From the NCBI RefSeq assembly GCF_024713975.1, contig NC_091100.1:18788501-18852500 (forward strand): DNA of 64,000 bases, read 5' to 3'. Within the stretch, counting starts at the first letter, position 1, and every line of letters starts with the position of its first letter. A model generated the notes under the pieces. The model saw only the letters and a program-made list of their open reading frames with translations. It did not search any database and had not been told where the DNA came from. Origin of the DNA: Paralichthys olivaceus (lineage: Eukaryota; Chordata; Actinopteri; Pleuronectiformes; Paralichthyidae). Shown piece after piece: positions 24,187 to 37,559 of the stretch. Position numbers and translations under genes: made by a program.

Positions 24187-27100
24187 TCATCTGCGTTTAT
24201 AGACATGCAGGATAGTTTTACATATGGGGCAGGAATGCTCCACATCCTTACAAGCATCCGCAACCAAGGGGATCCAGAAACAAGGCCAGCACCTGGAGTT
24301 GAGGATTATAAAGTCAAAATAATGCTTACTTAGTGTGTGTACCAGTGTGTGTGTGTGTGTGTACGTGTGTGTCTACTCACAAAAAGGCAAAAAGTACACC
24401 ACAGAGCGTCCAGCTGAGCACACCTCTTTTGTACTTGATTATACTGAGAACAGTGTGGCGGCAGCCAGGACATACCATCTGTCCTGGAGCCTCCTTTGGC
24501 AGTTGCTGCACCATAAACATCACTGTAGAAAAAAAAATACTTGTAGGAGACAAATATGTCACTGAAACAACCATGTAAATTCCCCTGAGTACACTGGGTA
24601 TTGCTGTGTGTGAGTAAAGGTACTGGTATTTGAGTGCATGGGAAGCTCAGCAAGGTGGTTAGGTGTTCGACCCATGCGGGTGAAAGTGTTTTTGTGTTTG
24701 TTTATCCGTGGAAATAGACTTAGGTCAATGTTCGGCACGTCTGGAATTAGAAGAGCTGCTGCGAGCTGTTGGTAATTCTGTTTGATCAACTTAAGGACCT
24801 ATTGGTGGCACGCAGGAATAATGTTAATATAATGCTTATACCGACGCTGGCCGTGGAGTATCCTGAACATTGCATTACTGCACCGCACCCAAGGCTGAGA
24901 GCTGTTTAGCACTATACTGTTTAAATCTTCTAATGGGCATTTAAATTGTGTGGGTCTAGTGTGAACTGCTGTTGAAGGGATACTGCAGCAGCAACTAGGA
25001 GGAGGATATCAGAGGACATTTAGGCTAAAAACTTGGTGTAAAAGACACCGTTTCAAGTTGAATTTGAATGTCGGAGCTTACAGACACTTGGATAACAACA
25101 AACGAGCAGTGTGGAGGGATTTTATGGAGTTTCTTTCTGTAGATGTGGTCACCATTTACTTAAATTATAACCATAATAATAACAACCACATAATAATACT
25201 TATTATTATAACCACGTGGCCACAAGGCTCACCTGTGTTTGGATTGACCATATGCCCCTCTCTGTCCAAAATCCCATCTTCATTCTGCAACACTCTCACA
25301 CACACACACCATGAAGAGGCTGAGATTTATTGGTGAGGTCAAATTGTTATTGATAATTATTGGATTTGGCTGCAACGCTGTTTACCCTTGAAACTCCAGA
25401 AGCGTTTTGTGGACTCAAACACTTCACCCACCCCTCCATTGGCATAGGGGTGAGTAGATAATAAGTGAATTTGTATTTTTCCCTTAGCACGTAACACAAA
25501 CTCAAAGCCAGTAACTCAGATCTTGCCGGAAGTTGGAAAAAAAGCCAAACTTAATAAAGCAAACTGTATGAGAAAATCATTGCAAGATTGAATGGTAAAG
25601 GATGACACAACGCAGATAAAGAATGCTCTTAAAGAATTGATTGAATTGTGTGGTGAAGTAAAATGTACATATGAATCTGTATTGGATCTGTTGTCATGTG
25701 ATGAAAGGGGGAAAACATGAAATATTGTTTAAAGCAAAAAGGATGTTTAATGGTGTTTTGCTGATGCAAAATTGTGGGTTTCATGCAAAGCAGTTTAATT
25801 GGAAATGTTACTCTAAATAATAAGGTTTGGAGTGTTGTATATCAAAGCGGTAGAGTGACGTTAATCTAAACATTGTTTATAATGTTTTTAGTGAACACTA
25901 AAGTCAAAGTAAAGTCAAGTAAATTAGAAACCACATATTCAGCACAAGAAGCTGAGGCAGATAAAGCTGCACTTGTTGCTTATGCTTTTAAAATAACTCA
26001 AGCTCTGGAGGAACAGAAGCAACACCGAGGGGAAAAAGAGGGAAGCTTCATTCGGAAACTGAACAAGCTGCATCCACTGGAAAGTTGGCAATATAGCAGG
26101 CCTCTGACCTGAAAAGTTATTCTCATGGTCCCATGCAAGCAAGTATGCAGAGAGAGTCAAATGAAGAGAGACCCTCACCAGGTTGCACAATCTGAGGCTG
26201 TTGTGGGGAGAGATGGTGATCAGGTGGGTGAACTGGATATGAGAAGAAGACATTTAGCTTGAGAAAGATGATTCAAATAGAACAACATTAGAATAAAAGA
26301 GAAATAAGCAGATAACATGAGGGCAGCACAGTGGTGTTCGCTCGCAGCGGATCTCCAGCTGTGTTCTCAGATTTACTTTATACTCGGACATTTGCATTCA
26401 CACATACATGTCCTTGCAGAGGTTCTCCAGAGTTCAGTGCATGTGTGAAAGCAGACCCTCAAAAGAATAAGCGCCACTGATAATGTGTGGAAAATTCCTG
26501 ATGACTGGCAAACTGTTATTGTATTTCTTATTAAATTCTACATAGTTGGACAGTTGGAGAGAGACACTCACCAGGCTGTACATTCTGAGGTTGTTGTAGG
26601 GCGTATGCATATTGGTGATCTGGATGTGGAAAGAAGACATTTAACTTGAGACAGGCAAACCATCTCTGTACTTTTTAAAATTAAATTCTACATATATTTA
26701 CTTTTACTGGGAGACAGTTGGAGAGAGACACTCACCAGGCTGTACATTCTGAGGTTGTTGTAGGGCGTATGCATATTGGTGATCTGGATGTGGAAAGAAG
26801 ACATTTAACTTGAGATAGGCAAACCATCTCTGTACTTTTTATAATTAAATTCTACATATATTTACTTTTACTGGGAGACAGTTGGAGAGAGACACTCACC
26901 AGGCTGTACATTCTGAGGTTGTTGTTGGGCGTACTGGTAACCAGGTTGGTGAACTGGATATGAGAAGAAGACATTTAGCTTGAGAAAGGCTTAAAAACAA
27001 AATAAACACAAGCTCTTACCACATGAATTAAGATGGCAACAATAAATCAAAAGATTAAAATGGCATTATAATAAAATAGAAACAACAGAGAAATGGTAAA

Positions 27101-27235
27101 GATTAAAGTTTGTGGTGTCTTACCAGGATAGACGATAGGCTGAGGAGGGGCTGACGAGGCTGCAATGTCATAGACTGCAAGTGACGTTGCAGGCACATTA
27201 GTCACTGTATAGGTAGGTCCATTGTTCACATTCAT
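24187..27235 (-). CDS. LITAF-domain protein, copy A, 7 coding exons with duplicated Q/P exons
   Basis: LITAF-like proteins are small zinc-binding proteins monotopically anchored on late endosomes and lysosomes. Exons in transcript order: 27235-27124, 26953-26900, 26783-26736, 26619-26572, 26232-26179, 24522-24381, 24292-24187; 564 nt, 187 residues. All junctions up to the LITAF domain are phase 1. The N-terminus (MNVNNGPTYTV) is followed by four related exon-encoded modules ending PQNVQPG or PQIVQPG, then the LITAF domain: VQQLPKEAPGQMVCPGC (first CxxC knuckle), a hydrophobic segment with CGVLFAFLCWPC, and HSCPICKTILHVYKRR (second knuckle) before the stop. The usual membrane-insertion core CCxIPFC is altered to CFWIPLV here. 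The start is the first ATG after the acceptor at 27240. Intron 24293-24380 is only 88 nt and largely CA repeat. It is a sister of the gene at 32360-33741; the symbol (litaf or a litaf-like member) is left open. Confidence 0.85.
24965..25500 (-). mobile_element. Foldback MITE copy, interrupted, in litaf A intron
   Basis: In reverse orientation this matches the element at 49577-50127: 25375-25496 is the complement of its left arm (ctactcaccactatggcaat; gtgtttgagtccacaaaac) and 24974-25140 corresponds to its inner arm (gacacttggat; atatcag..gacattta). The middle is interrupted by the 135-bp sequence at 25212-25348, an apparent nested insertion. It is absent from the equivalent intron of litaf copy B (146 nt), so it inserted after the duplication or was lost from B. 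Confidence 0.65.
25212..25348 (-). repeat. Inverted copy of the 20921-21055 repeat
   Basis: Reads ccacgtggccacaaggctc through accatgaagaggctgaga to tggtgaggtcaa, the reverse complement of 20921-21055 with a few differences. It is embedded inside a MITE. Confidence 0.7.
25531..26112 (+). pseudogene. Degenerate gag-like coding relic in litaf A intron
   Basis: On the strand opposite litaf A, one frame is open with amino-acid-like composition from about 25531 to 25717 apart from a TGA at 25589-25591, then stops at 25718-25720. Coding character continues in a different frame (716 register) to TAA 25818-25820. A further open frame of 79 codons, 25873-26112, is rich in Glu, Lys and Ala and helical in character (QEAEADKAALVAY). 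The broken frames and intronic position argue for a decayed retroelement gag or a similar transposon protein. No motif (zinc knuckle, protease) identifies it. It is not presented as functional. Confidence 0.4.
26551..26963 (-). repeat. Tandem exon duplication, 164-bp unit, within litaf A
   Basis: cagttggagagagacactca occurs at 26551, 26715 and 26879, an exact 164-bp period. Each unit carries one phase-1/phase-1 exon (26572-26619, 26736-26783, 26900-26953) with its acceptor and GTGAGT donor. The first two units are nearly identical over exon and intron, so that step is recent. The third exon is 6 nt longer and resembles the single exon of copy B. A fourth, more diverged member lies at 26179-26232. 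Confidence 0.9.
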
Positions 27236-27329
27236 GATGCCTGTTAAACAGACTAGGGAAAAAAGCTTATAAGGCTCAGTAGAGCACATACCAATGCCCA
27301 ACAGTCCCTATAAATTCAGCCAGGCTGCA

Positions 27330-27770
27330 CCAAATTTCACACAATCAGAGATATCAGTTCTCTAAATGTGCCTTTATTTCAATGTCGGAATGTTAAAAAG
27401 GTGAAAACAATTTCCTTGATGTGCCCCCTAATTTGGGACCGCCCCAAATTTCAATGGGTTCCTCCCAGACCCATATCACATCCTTCCTCCAAGGCTCAGT
27501 AGTTTTTGTGTGAAGTTGCTTACAAACACACTAAGCAACAAGAGTAAACCACATATTTTCAGCAGGATCCATGAATAATTAGCTGGGAAACTGGTAACAG
27601 ATCTCACAATGTCAAAGAAAGTGATTCCTGGATCCGCCCCCCGATATGGATACGCACCAAAGTTTGATGGGTTCCTCCCTTACCCATACTGCATCCTGCC
27701 ACTTAGTTTCATGGCAATCCATTTAGAAGTTTTCATGCAATATTGTTAACAGACACACCATAAAAGAAAT
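27330..27770 (-). repeat. Two reversed family X repeat copies in litaf A leader intron
   Basis: Two adjacent copies (about 27350-27560 and 27590-27770) each contain a reversed form of the cacaaaaactactgg / ccatgaaactt / ggaacccatcaaactttgg order. Positions are approximate. Confidence 0.5.
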
Positions 27771-28699
27771 TTAACTTCAGACAGAGGCAATAAGGTAATA
27801 ACTTGAATTCAAAATGTCTTCAAATGTTCCACTGTTCTCTCCCAACGAAGGAAAGTGAGGCTTAGTGTTTAAGATGTGGGGATGTGGGTCCAGATCTAAA
27901 GCTTGAGGCATCACTCTTTTAGGGCCATTTCTTCTCTTGCCAGAGTGAAAACCTGCAAAATGATATCGCCGGGTGGCATCCAATGAACAAATGCTACCAC
28001 ACTGACTCTGTGCAAGCAAGCAGGTTTGGTGACATTAAATATTTTACACTTTAAAGGAACAGGTTTTGGTTGTGCTTTTAGATGTTACCCTCCATAGCTT
28101 TTCTAGTTTCTCATTCTACAATAGAGTTGCTGTCGAGCTTTAAGTAGGTCATCTTCTCTGTAGGTTAATTATTTTATAAATCCCACTGTTCACAATGCAA
28201 ATAGAAAAGGAATATTTTGCACCCGAGGATGTCCAAAGAATCCACAAACAAGTTCTGCTATGTATCTGTATATCAATCAGAATCCGGGATTATATGCAGA
28301 GGAGTGTTGGCTTATTGAATTTAGATAACAGAAACATTTAATTTATTTGACTTATAAACACAACAGACCTTTTTCAACAAATTATATATTATTATAATTA
28401 TAGCTCAGTTACATCCGCTGGGACAATAACAGGGGGCCTGAAAATAGTTCCCCAAAATGTAATGCAGACATTTTTTATGTTGTAATCATCGTGATTTAAC
28501 TGCAGCAAAATAGTGAGAAAGGCCAATGGAGGTCAATATGCAATAAGTAAAAGACAGCATGCAACGTTTGACATGTAAAATCAAAACCTCCAATAATATC
28601 TGATTCTGTACAGCCAATATTTTCCCCAATAACATACATGTTATAAAACAGGAATGTTTAAAAAAAGATAAACCAAACATTAAAATGGAACACAGAAAA

Positions 28700-29075
28700 C
28701 ATACCTCTGCCAACTTCCAACAGTCTCCCTATGAAAACAATCTGCTATATGCAAGTTTTTATTGGGCCCACACCAAATTGCACACACTCATAGATTCCAG
28801 TCCCCTAAATATGAGCATTTTTTCATCAAGATCCTTGCATCATTATCTCAGAAACTATTGGAAATGTACAAAAAGAAATGCAGTTAAAGAAAGTAAAAAT
28901 AACTTCCTGGATCCACCCCTTTGTCCAGATTTACACCAAAATTTAACAGGTTTTTTCTTGGCCCATAATCGATCCTTCAGTTTCATGAACATACTTTCAA
29001 GAATGTTTGCATAATCTTGCTGACAAATAAACAACAGGGGAGAAGCTTTACCTCCTTGGCGGAGTTAACAAACTA
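28700..29075 (-). repeat. Reversed family X repeat in litaf A leader intron
   Basis: Contains caacttccaacagtctccc, ttggcccataatcgatcctt and cttggcggagtt at the right end, the reversed landmarks of the family X repeat. No gene seen. Confidence 0.5.
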
Positions 29076-29079
29076 AATC

Positions 29080-29385
29080 CAATGTGACAAATGTGTTTTT
29101 TTTCTGTAGTGTTGTAATCGTGTCCATGGGCTTGGGGTGATTTTGTTTGTCTGTCAGAAGGATTACGCACAAAATACGGGATGAATTTCCACAAAACTTC
29201 AGGAAATCTTTATCACTATCCTTAAATTTGCTACATAAAGTATTTGTATATTTCCACAGATTTCTTAGAGAATACCTCATGGACTTTGATTAAGAACTCA
29301 GGCATGCTCAGTGCACTGATATTTATGAGTGTGTGTGATTTGGAGTGGATTCAAATAAAAATGCAGATCTAGCAAATTGACCCTT
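29080..29385 (+). repeat. Forward family X-like repeat in litaf A leader intron
   Basis: Contains ttgtttgtctgtcagaagga, attacgcacaaaatacggga and the aacttcaggaaatc / atttatgagtgtgtgtgatt / ggatt..aaataaaaatgcagat order seen in other family copies. Diverged. Confidence 0.45.
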
Positions 29386-29863
29386 AACATCTGTCTGACA
29401 AACCAAATCAACTGGTGCACACATACACACCAAACACACATACAGGTTTATAGTAGTTGTCTCCTCTCACCAAAAAGCACAAAACACACATGTGCATGCT
29501 CAAGTCTAGTTTGCATTCAGCACAGAAGGTTATTGTGAACTTATGTCTTTGGCAGTCTATATAGGAAAATATGCTTAAAACCTCAACAAATATCGACACA
29601 AATATATCTGATTTTGAACAACAGAAGCAAATGAATGGACAAAATCAGGGGAGCAGGAAGATGTCAGGCTCTGCTGGCATGTATTGTTTTTTCCATCTAT
29701 TGCTTTTGATGTATTGCTGCTTATTTCAGGAGTTGTACATGTGCACAGACTACTGGACCTAGTTGTGTTTCAAGGAACACAAGCAAGTCCAGTTGTTTAT
29801 CTGCACATTTACAACTCCTGAAGATGCCCTGACTTGGATTTTCACAGATCTCTTGCTGCTTAC

Positions 29864-29912
29864 CTTGGTAAGGAGGACCGGAGGGTGTGTGAGAGCCTGT
29901 CACTTGTTCTGT
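29864..29912 (-). other. Inferred 5' noncoding exon of litaf copy A
   Basis: On the minus strand an acceptor-like atcgcag precedes a short exon ending CAAG at a GTAAGC donor (29863-29858). It contains caggctctcacacaccctcc and no ATG. The homologous exon at 36037-36076 in copy B has the same borders but an 8-nt length difference, which fits noncoding use. It would splice to the ATG-bearing exon at 27240. The leader intron is about 2.6 kb. Confidence 0.55.
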
Positions 29913-30300
29913 CTGCGATGTGTTAGAGAGAAGAATTTTATTTTAGGAAGAAAGGAGGAGGAGCAACACTTTGAAAAAAAAGTTGCAGTAAATGATCTGT
30001 TTTTGAATGTTGGACACCCACAACAGGTGAGGCCTGCTTGCAGAGATACCCTGAAGGATAAGTGTGACAAGAAGTGAAAAAAAGACAACATTGCCACCAA
30101 CAGGTAAAAATAAAAGAAACTGCTGCAAGAAACTATAATAAAGCTTATTCTGAATATTTTAAGTGCATTATGAATAAAAGCTTGGCCTGTATAGAAGAAA
30201 ACCTACACTGCACTTGTGTGGATGTACTGAAATACATGTGTCAATTTGCTGGTGGGTAAAAACAGTGTATTACACAGTAAATATCACAGCTCATGTCACA

Positions 30301-32359
30301 GCCTGATGATAATAGTGGTCTGCAGAAAATCAAAATATCCATCATGAAAGAGTCATATTAAACAAGAGGGTGACGCGGGCTCCTCTGAAGAGAAATACAG
30401 TTCAGAATGTCACTCAGATCATGTGGGCTTAAGAGTCATCAATCATAGATTGTGTGAAAAGCTTGGCTGCCTCTGTTGTTAGGTATGGTCTTATATGTCT
30501 GAAGTTAGTGTGGTTTACTGTCATAGTACTGGCCACTAATTATAGCAAGAATTTAAAATCAGACACCACAAACAAAGGTTAGTGAGTCTGTGTAAACATA
30601 CAGACTATTTTGCTTTCATTTAGATGTAAACATGAATTATTTAACCAATTAGATCCATGGACCATAGCTTCAGTCACTTTTTGCGGCATGCCTCTTGTTT
30701 TTTGCATGTAAATAATGAACAGTGTCATCGGCATATATTTGTATATTAACTGATGGACCCACTAAAGGCAGGTCATTTATGTACAAGCCGATCAGTTCTC
30801 AACAGCAGCACTCTGAAATGGACACTCAACGAAATGCTGTTATCATTAATGATATTAAATACATGTATCTTCCTACCGTGACATTTCAAAATATCTGCTG
30901 TGGACAAGCCTTTTGCTGCCATAACGTCTCCATTTATTCCTAATGATTTGGCCTCTTCCCTACATGTTCCTCTTATTCTTTCCTCATATAACTTCACAAC
31001 CTTCAATGCCAGTATATATGTTTGTTATCAGCACTCCAACCAACATAACTTTAAAAGTAAACTTGAATAATTTCTGCATAAAAGATATTCCCACATTTAT
31101 GTTATCAGGATTCTTGTTATACATTGTCATAAAGCTGTATAGCTTGAAATTTATAGGCAAAAAAACAATATCGTAAATAGATGATGGAAGCATTCTTTTC
31201 ACATACCCCTCTAGATGGCACTGCAAGATTCATTCTAGTGTTGAAGCCACAGACGACAAAGATGGATGCCATGACAGCTCCCCAAGGGTGAAGTAAAAGC
31301 ATCTATACTAGCATCTGGCTGTGGTATAGGTAATAAAAGTACACTTAGAGAACATTTTTGATGAAGATGGTTTGTGTCATTTTAGGTGTTCTTATCACAA
31401 TCATGGACATCCCAAGAGTCAATTTTTCTGGTAAGTTTAGCATTATTATTTTGATGTCATATACTTTTAAAACGGGTTGAAATATCGTTATTGAGAGCTG
31501 AGACTGACTCTGGATTGGTCCAGTATGTGTATAGGTGGGACTTCATCCACCAATCACTAGAGCTCAGACTCTGGTTCCAAACAACGTCATCAGTGCAGGA
31601 TGGCTTCATTTCTCTGTAGTGGGAGGAAGAGGGGATGCGTCATCGATCTTTATACACACATTTTAAAAACGTTAAATGACTTAATAAATGGTACCTCTCA
31701 GTAATAAAGTCGAGACAAAGAATGAAGTTACATTTCATTGAAGATTTATTGGTCATTTATTCATTTTAATAATTACATGGTATAAGCAATGAGTTGTTCT
31801 TATTATTATTGCACCTTGATTAAAATGATTATAATCCCAGTTATTTTATACCGTCAATATATGTTATCTTAGTACTGTGCCACAAACTATGACTCTCTTT
31901 TGGAAAATATTTTTATAGCAGTAAGTGAAATAAATTAAAACATTCAATATGCTGTTAAGATGAAATCAATTTAATATCTTGAGAGAAAAGTGAATAATAG
32001 GACTTTACTTGCACATGCCAAGAAATATCCACTGGATTTAATAAAAAGAAATCCCTTCATTTGTCACTGATGTGTATTATATAGGCACATCAGTCAGGTC
32101 AAGATAAATAATATAATTATGATAAAATATTTTTGACATTTTCACATTACATTTCATAAAAATGATCACACATATAAATCATAAGAAGAAACTGTAGCCT
32201 GAGGCTTGTGTAATATTTAGAGTTAGGGTAATGTAACACAAATAAAAGGGAGTTCAGTGACAGACAGGTTTGGCATCTTTTCAGATGTCTGTTGGGTGAT
32301 AGCTTGTTTTTATACCTTTTTATTTTTTGTTATTTTAGAGTAAAGACGACACTGCTGTT
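30301..32359. other. Spacer between litaf copies A and B
   Basis: AT-rich with no gene supported. It holds a dispersed repeat at 31245-31665 and the start of duplication copy B at about 31205. AATAAA on the minus strand at 32324-32319 lies about 36 nt after the copy B stop and is its best poly(A) candidate. Confidence 0.4.
31245..31665 (+). repeat. Dispersed repeat family Y, copy 1
   Basis: Landmarks in order: acgacaaagatggatgcca, gctgagactgactctggatt, ggacttcatccaccaatcac, ctctggttccaaa, caggatggcttcatttctct. The same order occurs at 48150-48545 and 50860-51345. No coding potential. Confidence 0.55.
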
Positions 32360-33741
<1,382 letters not shown>

Positions 33742-34589
33742 GGTGCCTGTTTAATGGACTAGGGAAATAATACTTGTTAGGCAGAGAAAATAGAAAATGT
33801 CCTTATCATCCAATGATGTTTTCAAATGATCCCCTGATCTGTGGCAATGAAGGGGATTAAGATGTGTGTGTGTGTGTGTTTGTGTTTGTGTTTGTGTGTT
33901 TGCATCATTTCTCAAATGAAGTTGTTCAATAGCAAGTCAACACCTAATGGTTAAGTTGCTACAAGAAAGACAGGTTGGGTGGCACCTCAGTTTCTCATGG
34001 TAGTGGAACAAGTTTAAAAGTTTCACTTATAAGAACAATAGAGCTCTGATATGAACACACTTCACTTTCTCTGTAAGTAAATAGTTTTATTAATTAATTA
34101 ATTATCTTACTGTAGTATGACTTTTATCTTTTATTAAACAGTGACTCGATCTCTCCCCACTATGGCTGTAATACTCTGTCATAACCTCAAGATCCCTTCT
34201 CTGTAGGTCAATTGTTTTATTCATCTCCACATTTTACTACGCCAATGGAAGAGGAATGTTTTGTACTTGAGAGTGTCCAGAGAATGTGCCAACAACCCCC
34301 CTGTTATTATGTACAAAGTGTTGACTGATTGGATTGCAGTGTCATCTGTGATGTGAACAATCCTTGGTGAGAAACATGTGTTGATTATCATCTGTACTCT
34401 GGGTATGGTGGAGGTAAGATGTTGGCAGGTTCACAACAAAACTATAAACACAACAGACCTGTTTATAACCTATTGTCATTTGTCAAAGATGGAAAACAAC
34501 ATGTGAATTTTTTTTTTATTATGATAGCTCAGTTGTATCAGACATCCCAGGAAGGCAGTAAACAGGGGGTCTGGAAGTAGCTCACCTTA

Positions 34590-34930
34590 ATCTAATGTAG
34601 TCATTGCTCTGCCAATTGGAGGTTATGTTTTACATTTGTAAGTTAGTTCCCAGGGTTACACAAAAACTACTGGATGGATTATCACGGAACTTGGGGGAAG
34701 TGGGAGAGACATTTTGGTGCAGATCCGGATCACTTGCCACTTTCTTAAACATTGTCAGATTTGGTGTTTTTCAACATTTTGAGTTTGTGCAATGATTTGT
34801 GTTGATCCACATAAAGATCAGAATCTTGAGAATTCAAACATGTTGGGTACTGTTGGGGACTTGGCAGAAGTATGCTTCCTACTGAGGGTCATTCAGTTTT
34901 TTGCAATGACAGGTCAGAATGTCTGCTGTA
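34590..34930 (+). repeat. Family X repeat in litaf B leader intron
   Basis: Landmarks: gttacacaaaaactactgga, atcacggaacttgggggaag, cattttggtgcagatccgga, gatttggtgtttttcaac. It is one of the better preserved copies in the window. Confidence 0.65.
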
Positions 34931-36036
34931 AAAAAAGGCCTTTGGAGGTTTCATTGGGACCCTATGAAGCGGTAACAGCAACATGCTAAAGGCTAACGTT
35001 TGACATGTAAAATCATTACTTCCACTAATATCTGATTCTGTGCCTCCAATGTTATCTCCAATAATATCACTCCCACAAAATTAGAAAAAAAAAGCGAGAT
35101 CTAAATCCAAGAAGCACCAATTCATTTTTTCAGAAGATTCCAACTTCATATGAGTTTTCATTCAGGTTTCAAGTTCAAATATTAAGCCTCATGCTGAATA
35201 ATCCGAATGTTAAACCTAAAACAACACCATCACCTCGAGTGAATAAACTCAGCAGCTGTTTGTGTCACAATTTCTCTCTTTGCCTGCATTTCTGTGTGTT
35301 GCATATGTATTGTACAATTGGCAAATGTATTTCTGACAGGGATTTATTCGTGGTGTTTTTTATAAAAGTGACCTACATGTCGTCAAAGGCACGAGGGTGT
35401 TTTCTTAATTTGCTTGTATTTTTTTATAATTGCAAGAACTCAGCTCCCTTGGACACCGTATGACGCATCCAGTCCAGCAACACAGGCTGAATACTTTCAG
35501 TAATCCACAGGGTTTAAAATGCAGTAAGATGGCACAGCTCGTTCAACCTGTTTGATTGACCTGTTGCTCTTATTCCAGTCATGCATACTTGCTCAGTTGA
35601 AGTCTCCTCTCATGATTAAAGATTCAAAGTCAATGGTGAATTTAATCAAAACATTGCCCCTTAAACTTAATTTCTGTTTGACATAAAAAAACAAATTCAC
35701 TTGTCAGTGGATACACACATAACAACAAAAAATACACAAACAGGTTTACAGTAGTTTTCCCCCCCACCACAAAGCACAAAACACACATGAACATACAAGT
35801 TTAGTTCAGCTCAGAAGGTTATTGTTAACTTGTGTCTATAGAGCTCAGAATATATGAACCTCAACAAACATCGACTACTTGTTACACAGAAATGTTCATC
35901 ACACTCATTGTAACAAGGAAATTCTACTGAGTCATATTTTAGCTTTTGAAGAACAGAAGCATACGAATGAACAAAATCAAATGAGCAGGATTTAGCTTTT
36001 CCCATCAATACCTTTTATTGATTTATTGTTGCTTAC

Positions 36037-36076
36037 CTTGATACCTTGGGTGTGAGAGAGCCTGGCACTGTTTCTT
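36037..36076 (-). other. Inferred 5' noncoding exon of litaf copy B
   Basis: Minus strand: acceptor-like cgtcatag, then a 40-nt exon containing ccaggctctctcacaccc and ending TCAAG at a GTAAGC donor (36036-36031). It is homologous to 29864-29912 and has no ATG. It could instead begin at a transcription start. Confidence 0.5.
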
Positions 36077-37029
36077 CTATGACGAAAGAGAGATAAAATG
36101 TTAAATACACTGTAGTGCGTCAGCAGGGAGGTGGAGCAACACTGTGACGTTGCCCTAGGTGAAGATCACATATATTAACATATCACTCTATAGTACAAGA
36201 CCTACACTGTCACCACTCGTGCAACATTTCCGACTCTTTTATGGTATTGAATGGTTTCATTTGTTAGCTGTATTTTATATTACAATATTCAATAACCAAA
36301 TTCTTTAAAATAGCTATTGATTCAAAACTCGTTTTTTAAGAGGGGAAGCTGTGAGACAGATCTCAGGTGTGGTATGTTTGCAGAGATCACATGACCAAAC
36401 AGTGTGACAAGAAGTGACATGGCTGAAAAAAAACGACTGGAGATCTATAGATCTTTACTATAGTAAAGAACATTAAAGCTCGACTTATGTTAAGGAAATC
36501 CTCCACTGCGCTTGTGTGAGATGCACTGAATGTGTTGTGAATGGAAAATACAAATTTGTGTGCTCATTTGCAAGTTGGTAAAAGCAATGCAGCGCACAGC
36601 AAATATCACAGAAACATCAGTTTTATAACATATCAAGTACTCAGAGAGACATTACACACGCAAACACATATAAATATATTTATATAAAAGGTGGGAATTG
36701 TATGGGTTAAGATTAGAGTTTGGCATAAAATATTAATGGTTAAGGTCAGGGATAGGGTTTTGTACGGCTGTCCATGTGCAAAACTGGGTGCGGTGTGTGT
36801 GCATGCATGTGTGTGTGTGTATTTGTTTTTTCTTTTCAAATGCTAAACCAGCTGGGCTTGTAGTTTCTGGGCAAACACTGCATTACTTGGGGAGTATTTC
36901 AAGAAGTAAAACAAGCATTTAGTCTGAATATTTTAGGTACATCCTGTTTGACACTGTGTGAATGTGAAGCAGGGCCGGCTATGATACTGCTCTTATTTTG
37001 AACTAATGAGAAACTGTTATTAATTCAGT

Positions 37030-37330
37030 ATCTACTTGTTTTTGGACTTTTGGATTTCTCTTTGTTTGCCCTTTTAGTTTTTCATTTCCTGTTTTATTTT
37101 GAAACTTCTTTCCTTGTGTGTGCCTTGATTCACTTTCTGTCTTATCCTGTTTCCTGCCCTTGTGATCCTCAGCACTTGTCCTCATGTGTTTCACCTGTGC
37201 TCAATGATCCCTGCAGCCTCGCTTGTGAACCTTTGTCTCTGTAAGTTCAACATATGTATTTCCCTTGTCTCTCAGTTCAGTTTTTATTCATGTATTTAGT
37301 CCGTCTTTCTTTGCTGTTTTCCTGCACAGT
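37030..37330. repeat. Dispersed repeat, T-rich
   Basis: Contains ggacttttggatttctcttt, ttcctgttttattttgaaac and tttcacctgtgctcaatgat. I recall this phrase order as common in fish interspersed repeats. The family is not identified. Confidence 0.4.
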
Positions 37331-37559
37331 TCCCTTTAATAATACACAGATATGTTGGCCTGATACGTGTTGAACACACAGACACACACACACATATTCT
37401 GCTCCCATAATCTCATATCTTTTAAAATGCTGTTATTTTTTGTGCAGTAATTCAATGCTTCATCCCTCAATCAACTTATGAATATTCACCAGTATCAGCT
37501 TTACATTTACTGTAACTCTGTAATAATCCAACCACTGTGAAATGACATGTCTATTCTGT

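Larger units (their letters stand above)
23715..30300. repeat. Segmental duplication, copy A
   Basis: Shares ordered landmarks with 31205-36620: cccctctagatggcactgca (23715 / 31205), the LITAF exons, gaacaggtt-like intron text, acaacagacct (28360 / 34450), cagggggcctgaaa / cagggggtctggaa (28431 / 34564), aaagcacaaaacacaca (29474 / 35771), the 5' exon (29864 / 36037) and gtgacaagaagtga (30062 / 36398). Copy A is longer because of inserted MITE, repeat and duplicated-exon DNA. The orientation of both copies is the same. Confidence 0.8.
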
